The notes: generated by a model not told the origin, from the letters alone. DNA of 64,000 nucleotides from Macrocybe gigantea (GCA_011319805.1 SJRY01000236.1:620001-684000); one strand, 5' to 3'; counted from the stretch's first letter, positions 1 to 12,493 are shown. Program-made: numbers and translations.

Positions 1-254
1 ATCACGAAATGCGAGAATTTCATGTTTTCGTACGACAGGAGCGATCCTATCGTTTCAAAGTACTTCTGCACTTGATCCGTGCCGACATATGGCCTTCCCA
101 GAAAAGGGGCTAATGCAGGTTCACCATACTCCATCGTGAAGACTTGGTGAGTTGTAGAGAAATGTGAAAGGATCTGGATTATATCATCCTTGCGCGAAAA
201 AGCCTCGCAGAATCGCTGGGCAGATGTTAGAAGCGCCTGTCGTTTTGAAGCCAT
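1..254 (-). CDS. NTF2/SnoaL-like protein, N-terminal part (partial)
   Basis: Reading from an ATG at 254, the frame stays open for about 84 codons to the window edge and begins MASKRQALLTSAQRF. The run has the helix-then-sheet pattern of small NTF2-like (SnoaL-like) basidiomycete proteins, with a segment GRPYVGTDQVQKYFET that I associate with that fold. No catalytic function can be assigned because most of the protein lies outside the window. The start was chosen because it is the first ATG of the open frame. An unrelated short protein remains possible. Confidence 0.4.
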   Translation of the reverse strand, partial: MASKRQALLTSAQRFCEAFSRKDDIIQILSHFSTTHQVFTMEYGEPALAPFLGRPYVGTDQVQKYFETIGSLLSYENMKFSHFV

Positions 255-990
255 ATTCAGATTGAGAAATGAGTAAGTACGTCCTGAAACATTCGAGAAT
301 ATTTGGCCATGCTTGGTCCCGAGCTAGAGGCCAACTTCATTTCGACCCACCTCTGCTGGCAAAATTTCAAATCCAAATTCACTGAGAGCCGGTGCGCCTG
401 ACATATGGAAGACTTGAATTCTTTAGACGCGCAAGGGATGCGAGCATCCACGATGTATGCCAAAAATTCTGGTGCAAGTGACACACATCCTTACTGACAC
501 CATTGTTACCATAGTTGCTTCTTTTTAACTGACAAAGGTGCCAGACTGGCCCAGCACTCATGTAAAACATGAGGTGTTCGACCTTTGATGCAAGTCGTAT
601 TTCATTTCCGGGTCCCCAACTCGAGTCGCTTCGATATCGAAGGCTCTTGTCGAGACATTAACGATGAGCTTGGGAACGAGTGATTAGTTCAAGAACGCCG
701 CTCAATGAGGAGGATTATAAATGCGCGTTAGGCATGTCCGAACCTCTTTGGGAGGAACATCGACACGAAAAAAAAGCCCATGCTTGTTAGAAGACACAAT
801 GGGAATGGATACAGCTGTCACCCAGCTTTAGGCCCCCTTGATGTAACTTGCCTTTTTGCACTTTGTCCACCACACATCCTCATGTTGATTCAAGGGCCCG
901 AAGACACTATATTGCCACCCGGTCGGGCCAGACTATAAGTATAAAGAGGTGTCTGCGACTGTCGGTCTTTTTGCACTCCGAGCGTAAGCC
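255..990. other. Intergenic region
   Basis: This is the divergent space between the partial NTF2-like gene and the DUF6741-like gene. Only short shadow ORFs are present. A CACGAAAA-type (SCB-like) sequence lies near 764 and an AT-rich stretch near 710-725. I see no gene, tRNA or repeat. Confidence 0.4.
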
Positions 991-1942
991 ATGGCTTATC
1001 CTATGTATGACAGTTACGCCCGCTCCCTCTCTCGCGTACCTTCCCTTGGCTATGGAATGGCGTCGACTGCTTATCCTCGTCAATCGCTGTACAATGACGG
1101 TTTCACCCCAATGTCGGACGTGAGTTTCTCGTTATAACTGTGGTCCTGTTTCATGACCAATGAGCGGTTATGAAGTATCCCCAGCCGTCATACCAGATCT
1201 ATGGTCCCCCGCCAGCAGCACCATGCCAGTCAGCCACCGTTTAACTGGGACTGGTGAGCGACTCTGACGCTTCGCTCTTCGAAACTGCTAAGACTGACTA
1301 CCAGTGTACGACGACCTCGATGTACGTGACCCATACTATGCGGACGATCTCGTAGCGCCGGGCCAGATGGCCATGATCCCTTACGCCGGCATGTCGATGC
1401 CGCGCCGCAGGCGCCATTCGACCGTGTCGTTCGCATCAAGACCGCTGCCTTTGGATGCTTATCGACCACCTAGCTCCCTTCACATCAAATTCAAGCGAAA
1501 AGGTGCTTTTACTGCTGGCATCAGCCTAGCAGAAGCTCAGGAGCACATCCGGCTATCGGGGAACGAGGCCTACAGGGCATATGAAATGCACGCGGACAGC
1601 CGGAATCGAATCTTGCTGAGGGTTAGGGTAAGTTTCCGTGCGGAGTCTTTTTAATGTGAAGATCCTCACAGACGATCGACGTAGTGGTCAGCGTACCCTG
1701 CCATGACATATGAAATACCTCTAGACGGATACGATGGGCGTGTCAGCCTGCAGACTCTCGCGAGGCGAGTAGCAAGGGCATGTGTACATTACCTTCAGGT
1801 AGGTGTCTATCTGAATCCTGCAGACCTTCTTTCATTCCCCTACAAGGCGAACGCCATTCCCGTTCATTGGGATCGCATTCAATTACATCATCTGGAAGAA
1901 GTTACATATGGTGTCTGGCAACCTATGCTGTCAATGCGGTGA
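991..1942 (+). CDS. Conserved basidiomycete protein, DUF6741-like
   Basis: Function is unknown. Exon 1 (991-1119) begins MAYPMYDSYARSLSRVPS and ends at a GTGAGT donor. The large exon from 1305 encodes an acidic stretch DPYYADDLVAPGQMA, then SMPRRRRHSTVSFA and SLHIKFKRKGAFTAGISL, which I recognise as the conserved core of this Agaricomycete family. After an intron from about 1629, the frame resumes with TYEIPLDGYDGRVS. A 48-nt intron (1799-1846) removes an in-frame stretch, and a TGA at 1940-1942 ends the protein. The second exon (about 1186-1249) does not keep frame between exon 1 and the core exon. One missing C in the run at 1206-1210 would reconcile it. The DUF number is from memory; conservation is clearer than identity. 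Confidence 0.55.
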
Positions 1943-2297
1943 TACGAGTGGATCGGCGAATCATCTAGCTTCGTCAGCTCATCGACATCAAGATATGTCG
2001 CGTGTCAGTGAGACAATGCCGCCATATCACGGTGTAGTTTCGTGGCCTCATATCAGAGCAATTGCTTCTGGTCAGGTTTGTTTCCTTTGGATGCCCTGAA
2101 TGATTGCGAGGACTCCCTCTCCTGGTTTGCTATCGTAACGGTCATCTAGTTATTGGAATTATGTTGGCTTTTATATACCCATATACCCTTGCAATGATAA
2201 TGCTTTGAAGTGACATTTCTATCATTAGCAACCACCAATGTAAGTCCATAAGTAACGTAGATATTTACCAAAAAAATCATGGGGGACATCTGGGTGT
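1943..2297. other. Intergenic region between convergent genes
   Basis: The DUF6741-like gene and the nucleoside transporter converge here. The stretch is AT-rich downstream sequence with no recognisable gene. Confidence 0.4.
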
Positions 2298-3929
2298 TCA
2301 CTGGATGAAAGGATTGCAGTTGCATATAGCGGCTTTGACCGCAAAGCTCCCAATACTACCCAATGTCAATCCACCAACCAAACAGAAACTTGCAACTGTC
2401 GCCGCGACATCAACGTCCTCTTTACGTCCTCGTAATCGCGGATTATGTTCCAAGGAAGGTGCAGCCATCATACATAGGCTCGACAAGTAGCCGTTTGTGA
2501 ATCCGAGTCCAATAAGGATAAACATGAACCAGAAATCAGAATTAATGATAGCAGTAGATTGGATGGAGGACGTTGGGCGCTGAACGTTGCACATCAAAAA
2601 CAGCGGAATGAAAAGCGTCCGTAGAGCGGATAGCCCTAATAATCGTCGTGCGGACCATATCAGAAACCTGGGGAAGGAGCAAATAAATCTTCCGAGATAG
2701 TCTCCGACATTGAAGACCAGAAAATGAACGGAGCTGAAAAGCAATGGATGGAATTTCGGATTCGTGGGTTGAACAGATGTGGTTATAGGAGGGAAGACGG
2801 CCTGGAGACAGGGAAGGATACAAGTCAATATCGCAAAAGAAGTAGTGAGCATGGCTCACCAGAGTGACCATGAAGACGTATGCAACAGCGATCTCATAGG
2901 TGACATTGGCCTTTGCGACGCGCATGATGCGGGCTTTCTCATCGATGAAGTCACCCCTGCCGGAAGACGTCAAAGTCCGACGTTCATCAGCGCTGCCTGC
3001 CTCGAAAATGATTTTATGTTCCAGCGGCGCGGCAATAGTCCTGTAGATCGGCATGTTAATGAGCCATCTGTGTGCTGCGATAACGGCGATAAGAAAAACA
3101 GTCGACAGGGAGAAGAATATGAAAGCGGACTGCTCCTCTGCCGAAGCGACGGCCATAGCGAGCAACACCGAGTCCTCAGGCGTTCCCCAGAGTGATGCTG
3201 CGGCACTGACTACTTGCACGAAGCTGACTGCAACGGCTACCGCTGCCTGGCCTGTGATCATGGCCTGCACGGCGGACGGCCCAAAAAGAGATGCGACGGC
3301 GACGGCTGATGTCTGCAGATAAGCGCCTGCGATTCCCTGCAGGGCGGCATTGAGAAGGACAAAGGCGAAGAATGGGCCCTGTGGTATATGGAAGTACGTG
3401 CTGAGGGTCAAGAGGAAGGTAAGGAATGATAACGCTATTAGCGTAAAGCGGATCTGCTGGGAGGGCGACGTCTGCAAACATTACTCTGAATATAGCACGT
3501 CACAGCGACAATATACCGAGCAATCTCACCCGTTTCGAGACGGCAGTGGCATGTGCGAGGAAGACAAAATTCGCTACCATGAATGTTGTCGAAAGATATG
3601 AGCTGAACGTATGCTTGAGCGAAGAGCCCTCCAATCGGGAAAGAAAGAACGGTGTTGCAGTAATCACCACTGTCGCAAATTTTCAGTTCGCCTTCTATTT
3701 TTTGAAGGACGTCTGTAATACCGTTCCATGGTAGGAGTACCGAACATCCCAGAATGAAATGGATCCATCGTATGCGAGCGTCGACGAAGACTGATGGCGG
3801 ATCGACTGAAGCATTCAGCACGTCTGCCCCTCCATTCTCTCCTATTGTGGGATCGGTTTCATTCAGGTCGGCATCGTCCACGACTTGCGGAATGGACTGA
3901 TATAGAGCATCTGGAGATGCTGGCGACAT
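2298..3929 (-). CDS. Equilibrative nucleoside transporter (SLC29/ENT family)
   Basis: This is a multi-pass membrane transporter that moves nucleosides or nucleobases down their gradient; the yeast relative is FUN26 of the vacuole. An acidic N-terminus from the ATG at 3929 is followed by the first helix with the ENT hallmark LGCSVLLPWN. After an intron with its donor just after LLPWN come VITATPFFLSRLEG and FVFLAHATAVSKR. Further exons give about ten hydrophobic segments, including LLTLSTYFHIPQGPFF and the GITGQ-like AMITGQAAVAV. A 58-nt intron near 2793-2850 joins VFMVTL to AVFPPITTSVQP. The C-terminal hallmarks FNVGDYLGR and GFTNGYLSSLCMMAAP are both present, and the stop is at 2298. The spliced frame appears intact. 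The localisation is inferred. Confidence 0.88.
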
Positions 3930-4075
3930 GGCTGTACACGCTTAACACGTTGAGGCCTGAACTGAGTGAATTGCATGTATTTGTAGTCGCCGACTTGCGC
4001 TGTATCAACCTCGGTTCCCCTGATCAGGCTGTTTTTGCTCAAGTGCTCATACCCAAATTATATTTAAACTGAAAA

Positions 4076-5350
4076 TCATGCATCTTTCGGTATCACTTGG
4101 TTTGGTGCTTCCTTGAGTACCATTGCCGTTAGCCTCTCTCTCTGTTTCTTCTCCTTCCTCTCCTTCCTCCTCTTCTTTCTCTCCAACATCGCGTCTGGGT
4201 TTCTGTGCTTCCATCTAATTTTCCTCAAAGCTGTCTCCTTCTCTTTCATTTCCTGTCTCCACTTGAAGGCCGCTTCAGCACGGGCTTCCCTGCGGCTGCG
4301 ATCATTCAAATTAGCTAGCTCTTTCTGCATAATCTCGCCCAGGCGACGTTTCTTCTGGAACCGATATGATTTCCAGCGTGAGAGTTTCTTCGCACGGGCG
4401 TGTGGGTTCGACAGCTCCTTAGCCAGGTAACCTTCCACCGGCGGCGAATCTCCCAACGTATTTTGGCGGTGGGAATTATAGAGTATCGAGAGGAACTCCT
4501 CTTCCGAAGGAGGTCGAGGAAGTGGACCGTCCAAAGACGCAGTCAGCGTTGGAGGTGTATAAGTCACTCTAGTGACCTCCTCCCTCACTGTATCATACGC
4601 AGTTGCTATTCCGGAAAACGCGATGTATCAAAGGGGTGAATCGATGGAAACTGGTGGCACTCACCCTTAGGATATGTAGGCTTCTCGGGTTCTGGCCAGG
4701 GAATAGGTATTTTTGTCCTCTCAAATGGGGAATGGTGGGTACGGTCTTCGAGGCAAATCGCTGCCAGTCATACCGCCGCACAAACGAATTCCAGATAGGT
4801 GCTGACGTGCCAAGCCGCTGAGCAAATACACTGCATCGAAAAGGAAAGAGTCAGAAAGGATGCGGTCATTTGGCAAGATAGTGGACGCACGGAACGACTT
4901 TTGGAGCTGCGCCAGATTGAGGAAGCTCGTAATTGCCCAAAAACAACTGGCATCTAGAATAGTGATAGTTTCTGCTAGGTGGTACCTTGCCCTCTTCCGT
5001 TTCCGACTGTACCAGAGACATCCGTTAGTATTTGAGACGTGACCGTTCATCTTGTATTGGCCCACCGTAACCACTCCCTTCACGAAAACGCGGTTGCTAA
5101 TTCGGTTGATACTGAGCACCTCGTGCAACGTGTTGGATTTGTCTCCGAGGAGACGTATTTGGTCGCCTGGAACGACATTCCAGTATTTTATTCTGTCCCT
5201 GGGACGGACAGACTTGAGAACTGGATCCCGAACGGATGTGCGTTTCAGCCAATGCCTCGGGAAGGGCAGGAGGTGTCGGAAATCAGCGGTCCATGGAGAG
5301 GTTGTCGCCGCGTTAATAAGTTCGCGTTTGCTGAATGGTCTCACAGGCAT
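4076..5350 (-). CDS. Mitochondrial large ribosomal subunit protein uL24m (Mrpl40 family)
   Basis: This is a component of the mitochondrial 54S ribosomal subunit. The first exon, from the ATG at 5350, encodes a basic N-terminus with LPFPRHWLKRTSVRDP, then the KOW-type segment VVPGDQIRLLGDKSNTLHEV and SINRISNRVFVKG. Later exons give HYSRCQLFLGNYELP and FAQRLGTSAPIWNSF, followed by WQRFASKTVPTIPH. The last exon (to 4076) carries a long basic, arginine-rich tail typical of fungal uL24m. I place introns near 5000-5065, 4950-4985, 4812-4880 and 4608-4664. The length of roughly 350 residues fits basidiomycete homologues and the reading frame holds across the junctions checked. Confidence 0.82.
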
Positions 5351-7171
5351 CGTCGTCGAGGTTGTAGAGCAGGGACCAGTACCATCGACTCAGCGCGGCG
5401 AGCGAGAGTAGCAGTAACAAAAGTGGAGGCTGAAATTTAATTCTCGATCACATGACCAGTCATAAACACTGAATAATAAGTACTTGCCCAGTCCTTTCTT
5501 GCACAACGTTAATTTCTTACGCCCTCTATGCTCTTGAACAAGCATTTTCGCCGCAACTACTGTTCGTCTGCTTGTGTCATTGACCTACCGAAAACGGGTC
5601 TCGAAAGCCACATTCAAAGTCCAACGATGTCCGATGATGAGGAAAGGATGCCACCGCTTCTTCCATCCTATCCTCCCACCAGAGCGCCACTTTATAGAAT
5701 AGATTTAACACGTTCACCGTCACGTACCACTGTCCTCTGACGCTTCCCACGCTTTCCAGAATACCATAGCTGTCATCGACAGCGATATCGTACGGGAGAT
5801 CATGGCCTACATCAAATGCCAGGGAGAAGTTCGTCGCAAGCACTCCATTCATTGTACCGTTAGTGCCATTATTTCATGTAGCAACGACATCGAAAAGCGG
5901 ATTGCGTCGGAAAATACGTCATTTCGACACTTCCTATGGTTTTGCGCGTTAGACTTTCGAAGAATCCACAATTCAGCGTCTCACGGTCTTTGCCCGTTTC
6001 TAGTCCATGTCCATTCTCGTTATACGCGATGGCTGCGACTGCCACGCACAAAGAGTCCATGAGACGGCATCTTCGTTCAGTTTCAAAATTGGCTTCTTCT
6101 CCAACACACCGAAGCGATGTCGTGTGAGAACATGCAAGGCTTTTCTTGTGTCCACACACACATTCGACGACGTGCAGCGGCAAGAAGACAAAGCCTCGAA
6201 ACGTCGCGGAAGATCAACAGTAGTTTTCGAAACGAAGCGTGAGTTCCTATGACTGTGATATGGGATTTTGATTGTTAAATCGATATTGAAGGATCCGATT
6301 GCGATCCCGATCCTTCATATCGTTCGAAATTGTTACCCTCCGCTGGCTTGGACTTTGAATGCACTTGAAGAGAAGTTCGATTTGCTATTAAACAGCATCG
6401 CGCTCCACCTATCCACAAAACTTTCGATAACTTTAGGTTTTGTTTTATTCTTGTGGTAAGTACCACCTGGCATTGTCGAACAATGCTCTGTGGTTGACTT
6501 ATACTTTGACCTGGGACAGCAAAGAAAATATTTACTAGATCAAAGTTTCCGTAGAAGGATATTTGTATGTCCTCAGGAAACGAACTTACGTTCGAAGATA
6601 CCTAAAACCCCATCCGCGAGCGCTTGAAGCCGCTCCTACTGGTCAACGCAGCGTGTATCCAGTCCTTCTGACTTCCAGACCCATATTTGTTAGAAAACTT
6701 GTGCAGCCTTTGCACATGTCCCGCACATGAGCGTGCACTGGCAGGTGAATCCATCGACAGTCTGTTGAAGAAAGGTGAGAAGGAGTCTGCTAGTACCATT
6801 TCTAGCAAAGGAAAGCCGGATCTGCGCGTGACCTTCTGGAAATGCTCTCAAATGTTGTGCGTTCGTAAATCAAGATTATTGTTTCTGGCTGTGCGAAGAA
6901 CTGCTAACTGTCAAAGGCTTCATGTGTATCACGAAGTTGCCCAGCCTAGATCAGCTACATAATGTGTCTCCCTTTCGGCATTGGCCGAGACCCACATTTG
7001 TTTCGAAGACGTGATATGGTGAAGTGGGTATACGTAAAGCCAGCCGTAAGTCAGAGTGCGGTTGAATTAGTTGTACATTCGTGATACTGTGTGTACACAA
7101 AACAAGCATCGAAGACCACAGAAGAAAAGGGGAAAAAGTCTCTTTATCGTAATTAAACACACTGAGTGATA
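5351..7171. other. Gene-poor intergenic region
   Basis: About 1.8 kb with only short ORFs on both strands, for example 5577-5852 and 5869-6183 on the minus strand. None joins through credible splice sites into a family I recognise, and composition is mixed. Decayed mobile DNA or an orphan gene cannot be excluded. Confidence 0.35.
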
Positions 7172-9615
7172 TCAGCTCGCAGCGCTTTTTATAGTGCTCC
7201 AAGCCGTAGTCGTGCTCGGCTCTTCTGATTCCAAGGTCTATGCAGAGATCAGAAAAGGAGCAAATCTACTGCAAAAAAGAAACAATACATACCTCAAGCA
7301 GCATACCAAGTACCTGATCTACTTCTAATGGAGGGATGCCGCCGCATCCTGCTCCAATCAGACGTCTGTAATCCCCCATTCGTCCGCTGGTTCCAGTTTC
7401 GGCTTGGAACGAAACCAGCTCTTCGAATGTAGCCTTCCTCCGTTTCCGCAAGTGAGTTATTTCGTCTCGTAAGCTTTCACACTCTTTGCGGACCTCTTCA
7501 GGATCATCAGGAATACTTGCGTGCAACTCCATGAGATCGGATATGTCTTCTGGTCCTGGAGCCGCTTTTCTCTTTTCACCTGTTTTTCCCGGAGCCGCGT
7601 CTCCGTCGGTCGCCATGGAGACATCCGCAAGAGGGTAATCTGCACGCGGCGATCCGACCACGAGTTGGCCATTAGCAGCCTCTCTGACGGAGGCCTCGCG
7701 CTGCTCCTCGTCTTTGACCCATTTTTCCCAACCCAAACGATACCGTCGACCCATTTTGGTATAAAGCTCTGCCTCCAGGTCGTTCAATACCTGTTTGGCC
7801 TGCAAGAGACCGTCCGCCTGGGTTTTCAGCTGCGCAACACTTCTTTGACTCTCCAGAATCTCTCCCTGAATGTTCGTGAGCAACGCATGGGCTTGGGTGA
7901 TATCACGTTCCTTTTCGCGCAATTCCTGGTCAAAGGAGGATGCTAGGCTGTCTAGCATGCTGACCATATCATTGACGCATCGCGTGCTAGCTTTCTGTGC
8001 TACGACAGAGTGATGAAGCGGGGGTCGGTCGCCATATGACTGACCTAGATACGCGCCGTTCTGGGGATATGCGGCCTGTGCGTTGCGGTATGACATAGAC
8101 AGAGATCTAGATGGGGGTGCAGGTGACGAACGGAACCGCTCGTCTTCGAGGATATAATCTTCTGTAGTTTTCCCATCATTGTTCATGATTTTTGGATCGG
8201 CGCCGTGGTCAATGAGGATTTTAACCAATCGCTTGCTTCGGCAGCGGGCTGCCATCGTCAATGCTGTTTCACCGTCTTCGTCTTGAAAATTTATGACATC
8301 AGCAAGTTCTTTGGGATAGTCAGCCAGTCTCGTCAACACGGTCTCCATGTAATAACGGGCGGCGTGCACTTTTCCCTTGGTCATCGCGATATCCACAATG
8401 TGATGGAAAAGTGTGCGATTGTAGTTGTCAATATTCAGGGTAGAACGGTGTAGCAGCTCGTAAAGCTCGGGGAATTTCCGCACGTCGTAATTATTTGCAA
8501 ACATGACGCTCCGCATCAGAGGAGTTTGGCCGGCCTTGTTAACTCTGAATATATCGGCTCCAGCACTGAGCAGTAGTTTCACAATCCGGATACGACCCAT
8601 GGCACATGCCCAATGCAGCGGAGTATGGCCGTCGTCGTCAATAGCCATGTTAGGGTCGAAGGCGGGAGGAGGCGATATGAGAACCGGCGGAATTTGGTTC
8701 GTGTCTGAAATAAAATATTCCAGGATTTGATCGGCGTACGTTCGGGGGTCGTTCTCGCCGTTGGCTCTTTCGCCATCTGAAGCTTCGTTATACCGGTCAT
8801 CCGCGGAACGTCCGTACTTTCGACGGTATCTGGCAGTGACTCGTTCCTCATCCACTTCGTTAGGCTCGAAAGATATATCCGGGCTTCGAATTGGCGAAGG
8901 AGTGCGAGAGCTCGACGACGCCTCGGATGGCGAGGGTGTCATAGAACCATCTTCTGAGCCGCGATTCGAGAGAGTCTCATGGTCGGTCTCCTCACCCACG
9001 GTGTCCTGTGTGTGCCGTCTTGTGGAGCGAGTATGAATGCCAGAGAGGGTCGAAGCCGAATCCGTTGTGGCCAGAGCACGGCGCGCAGGACGTGATGTCG
9101 CAGATACAAGGTGTTTGGGTGCCAACGGGGGACTCTTTGCGGCGGGCTCGAACTCAATAATTGGTCGAAGGAGCTGATCGCAGTTATATTGCTTTGCTAG
9201 ACCGAGACCCCTCTCTAAAGGAATCCATGTACCTGGGGACGTTGAGCACAGACGCGTGGCGACAAGGACAAGAGACCGACCTTGGTACTTCCCGTAGCCA
9301 CCTTGTACCTTCTCGTGCTCCCCTTTCTGCACTTCCCGCTCGAGAACACGAGTACGCTGAGGCTTATCGAACCCTGCAACCTTGAGGATTTGTGTCGCGT
9401 TCAACCATGAATCCGCACGCCTTCTCATGACCGCAACACCCTTACACATCCTAAACCGACAAAAAATCAATAACCTACACAAAAACTCGCGTCAATATGC
9501 ACGCACATCTCATATACAGGTATCCCACTGTAGGTGGCCTGTGGGCAGAATGAGATGGTTAAAATTGAGGCCAAGACTTAAAGACTGTTACTTTGAAGAT
9601 CTGGGGTTCGGGCAT
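7172..9615 (-). CDS. MBP1: APSES transcription factor, Mbp1/Swi4-type (MBF DNA-binding subunit)
   Basis: This is a nuclear transcription factor driving G1/S genes through MCB elements. Exon 1 is short (ATG at 9615, MPEPQIFK). The next exons give ATYSGIPVYEM and KGVAVMRRRADSWLNATQIL, the start of the APSES/KilA-N DNA-binding domain, then QGGYGKYQG|TWIPLERG across a 48-nt intron (9233-9280). The middle carries ankyrin repeats (GHTPLHWACAMGRIRIVKLL near residue 290, and DGETALTMAARCRSKRLVKI). A coiled-coil, charged C-terminal half follows, ending in RRLIGAGCGGIPPLEVDQVL. A 55-nt intron (7238-7292) leads to a last small exon with TLESEEPSTTTAWS and a TGA at 7172. The frame is intact throughout, about 750 residues. 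It lies head to head with CDC14. Confidence 0.92.
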
Positions 9616-9734
9616 GACTGCGACGTCCTTGGCTTCCCGTTCCGCAACTGGCTGTGTGGTCAAAATAGAGTACCGGGGTGTCGAGAAGGACTGAGAGGAC
9701 GTTCTATCAAGCGAGTCGCTGGAGGCTCCCACAA

Positions 9735-9740
9735 ACGCGT
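9735..9740. promoter_or_regulatory. MCB element (ACGCGT) in the MBP1/CDC14 divergent promoter
   Basis: The palindrome ACGCGT lies 120 bp upstream of the MBP1 start and about 500 bp upstream of CDC14. ACGCGT is the MluI cell-cycle box bound by MBF in yeasts, so autoregulation of MBP1 is a reasonable inference. The whole intergenic space is 9616-10237. It also holds a CACGTG at 10132-10137, about 100 bp upstream of CDC14, and contains no other gene that I can see. Confidence 0.5.
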
Positions 9741-10237
9741 ATCACAACATGGCCAAACATGCTATGGCGATCGCGTTAGACTCGACGTCCGCTGCGTATC
9801 GCGGCATCGGCACAACTTGTGACAAGGAATGCACAGAGGCCGACAGTCGTTCAGTGCTTGTAGATGGCACTAAAATGATATGTCCAAAAGTAGCTTATTT
9901 CTTCAGAAACTCCAATGTCCAAGTATTCTCTCTGCCGGTTCGGCGTCGCCACACTTGCTCGCCGACTTGTCTGGTGGCAGGTTTACACGCCCCTCTTATA
10001 GGCGACCACGTTGGGCACGCATGCTGGTCAGCTGAAGTATGCTGTCCTCGCGGAGGCTAGGACAATAGGATCGCCTTGGACGGTTTATTTGGCGTGGTGG
10101 AGGCACATAGGGACAGAGCCAAACAACGCCTCACGTGTTTAGCTGCCCAAGTTGGGGGTTGTCTGAACACGCCTCTTTCATCCGCCACCACCTTCCTCCC
10201 GAATCCTTGCTCTTCCCCGCCTTCGTACTCGTTCCAG

Positions 10238-12493
10238 ATGCCCCCGAAGTGCGAGCCCCTATGCCATTTTGGCGACAGGTCAGTATTTTGCGATCATTGC
10301 CCCTATGTACGCGCTCACTGGACGTGTTCAATTATCCAGGCTTTATTTTACTACATTTCCTCATCCACCGCCCAGTCCACAAGTCCTAAACCGCCTACCA
10401 TCGGACCCCGGGAACAAGCCACGCGTGCGCTCCCGTGCGAAGGGCGGTCCATCCGCATCCCCCGACGACGACGCGCTATACTACTACTTCACCATCGACG
10501 ACCAATTGCGTTATATGTCCTTCTTTCAGGACTGGGGTCCACTCAATATTGCCATGGTGTACAAAGCGTGTATCCTCATCCATGAGCTTCTCGAGGTATG
10601 TCATGATTCTCAGAGCTCTCCCACCGCATGTTTCTCACGTGCCCCCTTTGATTGCCTTCCATTAGGACACAGATCTTGCTTCCCACAGATTGGTGCTTTA
10701 CTCCTCGGATGATCCACGCAGAAAGGCCAATGCCGCCTTACTTATGGCCCTCTACGTTGTAAGTCAGTCCTGCCCTATGACAGTTACGTTGTTCATTCGG
10801 TGTCAGATGATTGTCCAACGACGCGCCCCTTGGGAAGCCTTCCATCCTATTGCGGAAACGGAGTTTATGCCTTTCAGAGACGCCGGTCGTGGTCCTTCTG
10901 ATTTCAATCTCAATATTCAAGACTGCCTCTGGGGCATGTGGAAGGCAATGCAAAACGGCCTATGCGACATGAATGAGTTTAGCGTGGATGATTACGAGTA
11001 TTACGAAAAAGTCGAGAATGGTGACTGGAATTGGCTGACGCCCCATTTCATCGCCTTCGCTTCGCCCGTGGACGTCAATTGGATTAAACGCGAGAAGGAG
11101 GCCAACGAAAATCCTCAAGCCATCCCAGCTTCTTCGCCGTCTTCAAACACCCGCAATCTCGCTTTGCAACGTAAACTTCCTACTCCCTTCCTGAATTGCC
11201 TGGATTACTTCGAGAAACGAGGTGTCAAATTAGTCGTTCGCTTGAACACCCAGTTATACGATCGAAACACCTTTCTGGACCGGGGAATTGACCACATGGA
11301 ACTTTATTTCGATGATGGTACTAATCCTACTGACGAAATTGTACGGACTTTCATTGATATTGCTGACCGTATCATCGAGAGTGGTGGAGTCGTCGCTGTA
11401 CATGTATGTTGATTTTATCAGTCTTATCGCGGCGCGTGTTGACCCAATGTTGTGCCCAATAGTGCAAAGCTGGACTCGGGAGAACCGGTACCTTGATAGG
11501 AGCATATCTCATATGGAAGTACGGATTCACCGCGAATGAGGCCATTGCATTCATGCGCATCATACGACCCGGAAGCGTTGTCGGGCCACAACAGCAATAC
11601 ATGTATCTCAAGCAACTCGAATGGGTCAAATGGGGTGCCCTTGACGAATCTCGCAGACAGCAAACAGCTAGCGCAGCTCTGACTGTCCGCGTCGTGACAC
11701 CAGCGACTCCCCCTGCGGAGGTGGACGAAGACCTCGACCCAATGCAGACTACCCGACTTCTCAACACCCATCAACGACTCTTCCTCCCGTCACACCGAGC
11801 CGTCATGTTGCAGCAGCAGCAGCAAAGGCCAAGACTATTGCTCCACCAGGACAACCGCGCAAGACACCCATGGCGAAGCGCGTTGCCGAGGACTCTGATT
11901 CCGAGGAAGCTGATGATGTCCTCCCAATGCTGGGCGCAGCACCGGCGCGCAGTAAGACAAGGACGACCAAACCCACGGCTCGCGGCGTCACGGCATCAGA
12001 GCAGCGCCCAATGCGCGTCACGCGATCCACTGCTGGTGCCGCCCTAATACGCAAGGCCGGCAATAGCAACAGCAGCTCCACGCCCATGTCCCCAGTTAAG
12101 TCGACTGGGCAAGGTCCCAATAAGATTCCAAGATTGGCAACAACCAAAACGACATCCGCTGCGAAAGCCGTCGCTGCCGCAAATGTTGCGTCTTCCAAAA
12201 CATCGACGAAGCCACAGCCTGTTGCTGCATCTATTCGCCGCGCCAACCCTCCGTCTCCTATACCCTCCAAACTCCCAACACTCATACCATCCAAGAGACC
12301 GCTGCCTACACATACCTCTTCGCTGAGTGAGGTTGTCAGCACCGCTCCAAAGAATGGCTCTGGTATGTCTGACGCATGGATGAAGGCGAACGCTTCATCT
12401 GTGGTTGTTCCAGGTTCCAAATCTGAGCGACCCAACCTTAGAAGCGTCAGACGTAGGAGGAGCAGTTTCAGTGCAGCCGATGTCATAGCGTGA
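10238..12493 (+). CDS. CDC14: Cdc14-type dual-specificity protein phosphatase
   Basis: This phosphatase reverses CDK phosphorylation at mitotic exit and cytokinesis and acts in nucleolus, nucleus and spindle poles. Exons are 10238-10278, 10340-10595, 10666-10758, 10807-11403 and 11463 onward. The N-terminal domain holds [15 protein letters not shown] and [20 protein letters not shown], followed by [13 protein letters not shown]. The catalytic domain has [10 protein letters not shown], then the P-loop [10 protein letters not shown], whose H and C codons are separated by intron 11404-11462, and the Cdc14 signature [14 protein letters not shown]. The tail is Ser/Ala/Arg-rich and ends [13 protein letters not shown]. 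The tail sits in a different frame from the catalytic exon. One C missing from the CCC at 11752-11754 would join them. A (CAG)n tract follows at about 11809. The length of about 670 residues is normal for basidiomycetes. Confidence 0.9.

Noticed and set aside
11752..11754. Programmed frameshift in CDC14
   Set aside because: No slippery heptamer or stem is evident, and the same kind of one-base loss recurs in many unrelated genes, favouring sequence error.
11803..12486. 227-residue open frame on the minus strand over the CDC14 tail
   Set aside because: It is antisense to the low-complexity CDC14 C-terminus. Its Ala/Leu/Gly/Arg bias mirrors the repetitive sense strand.
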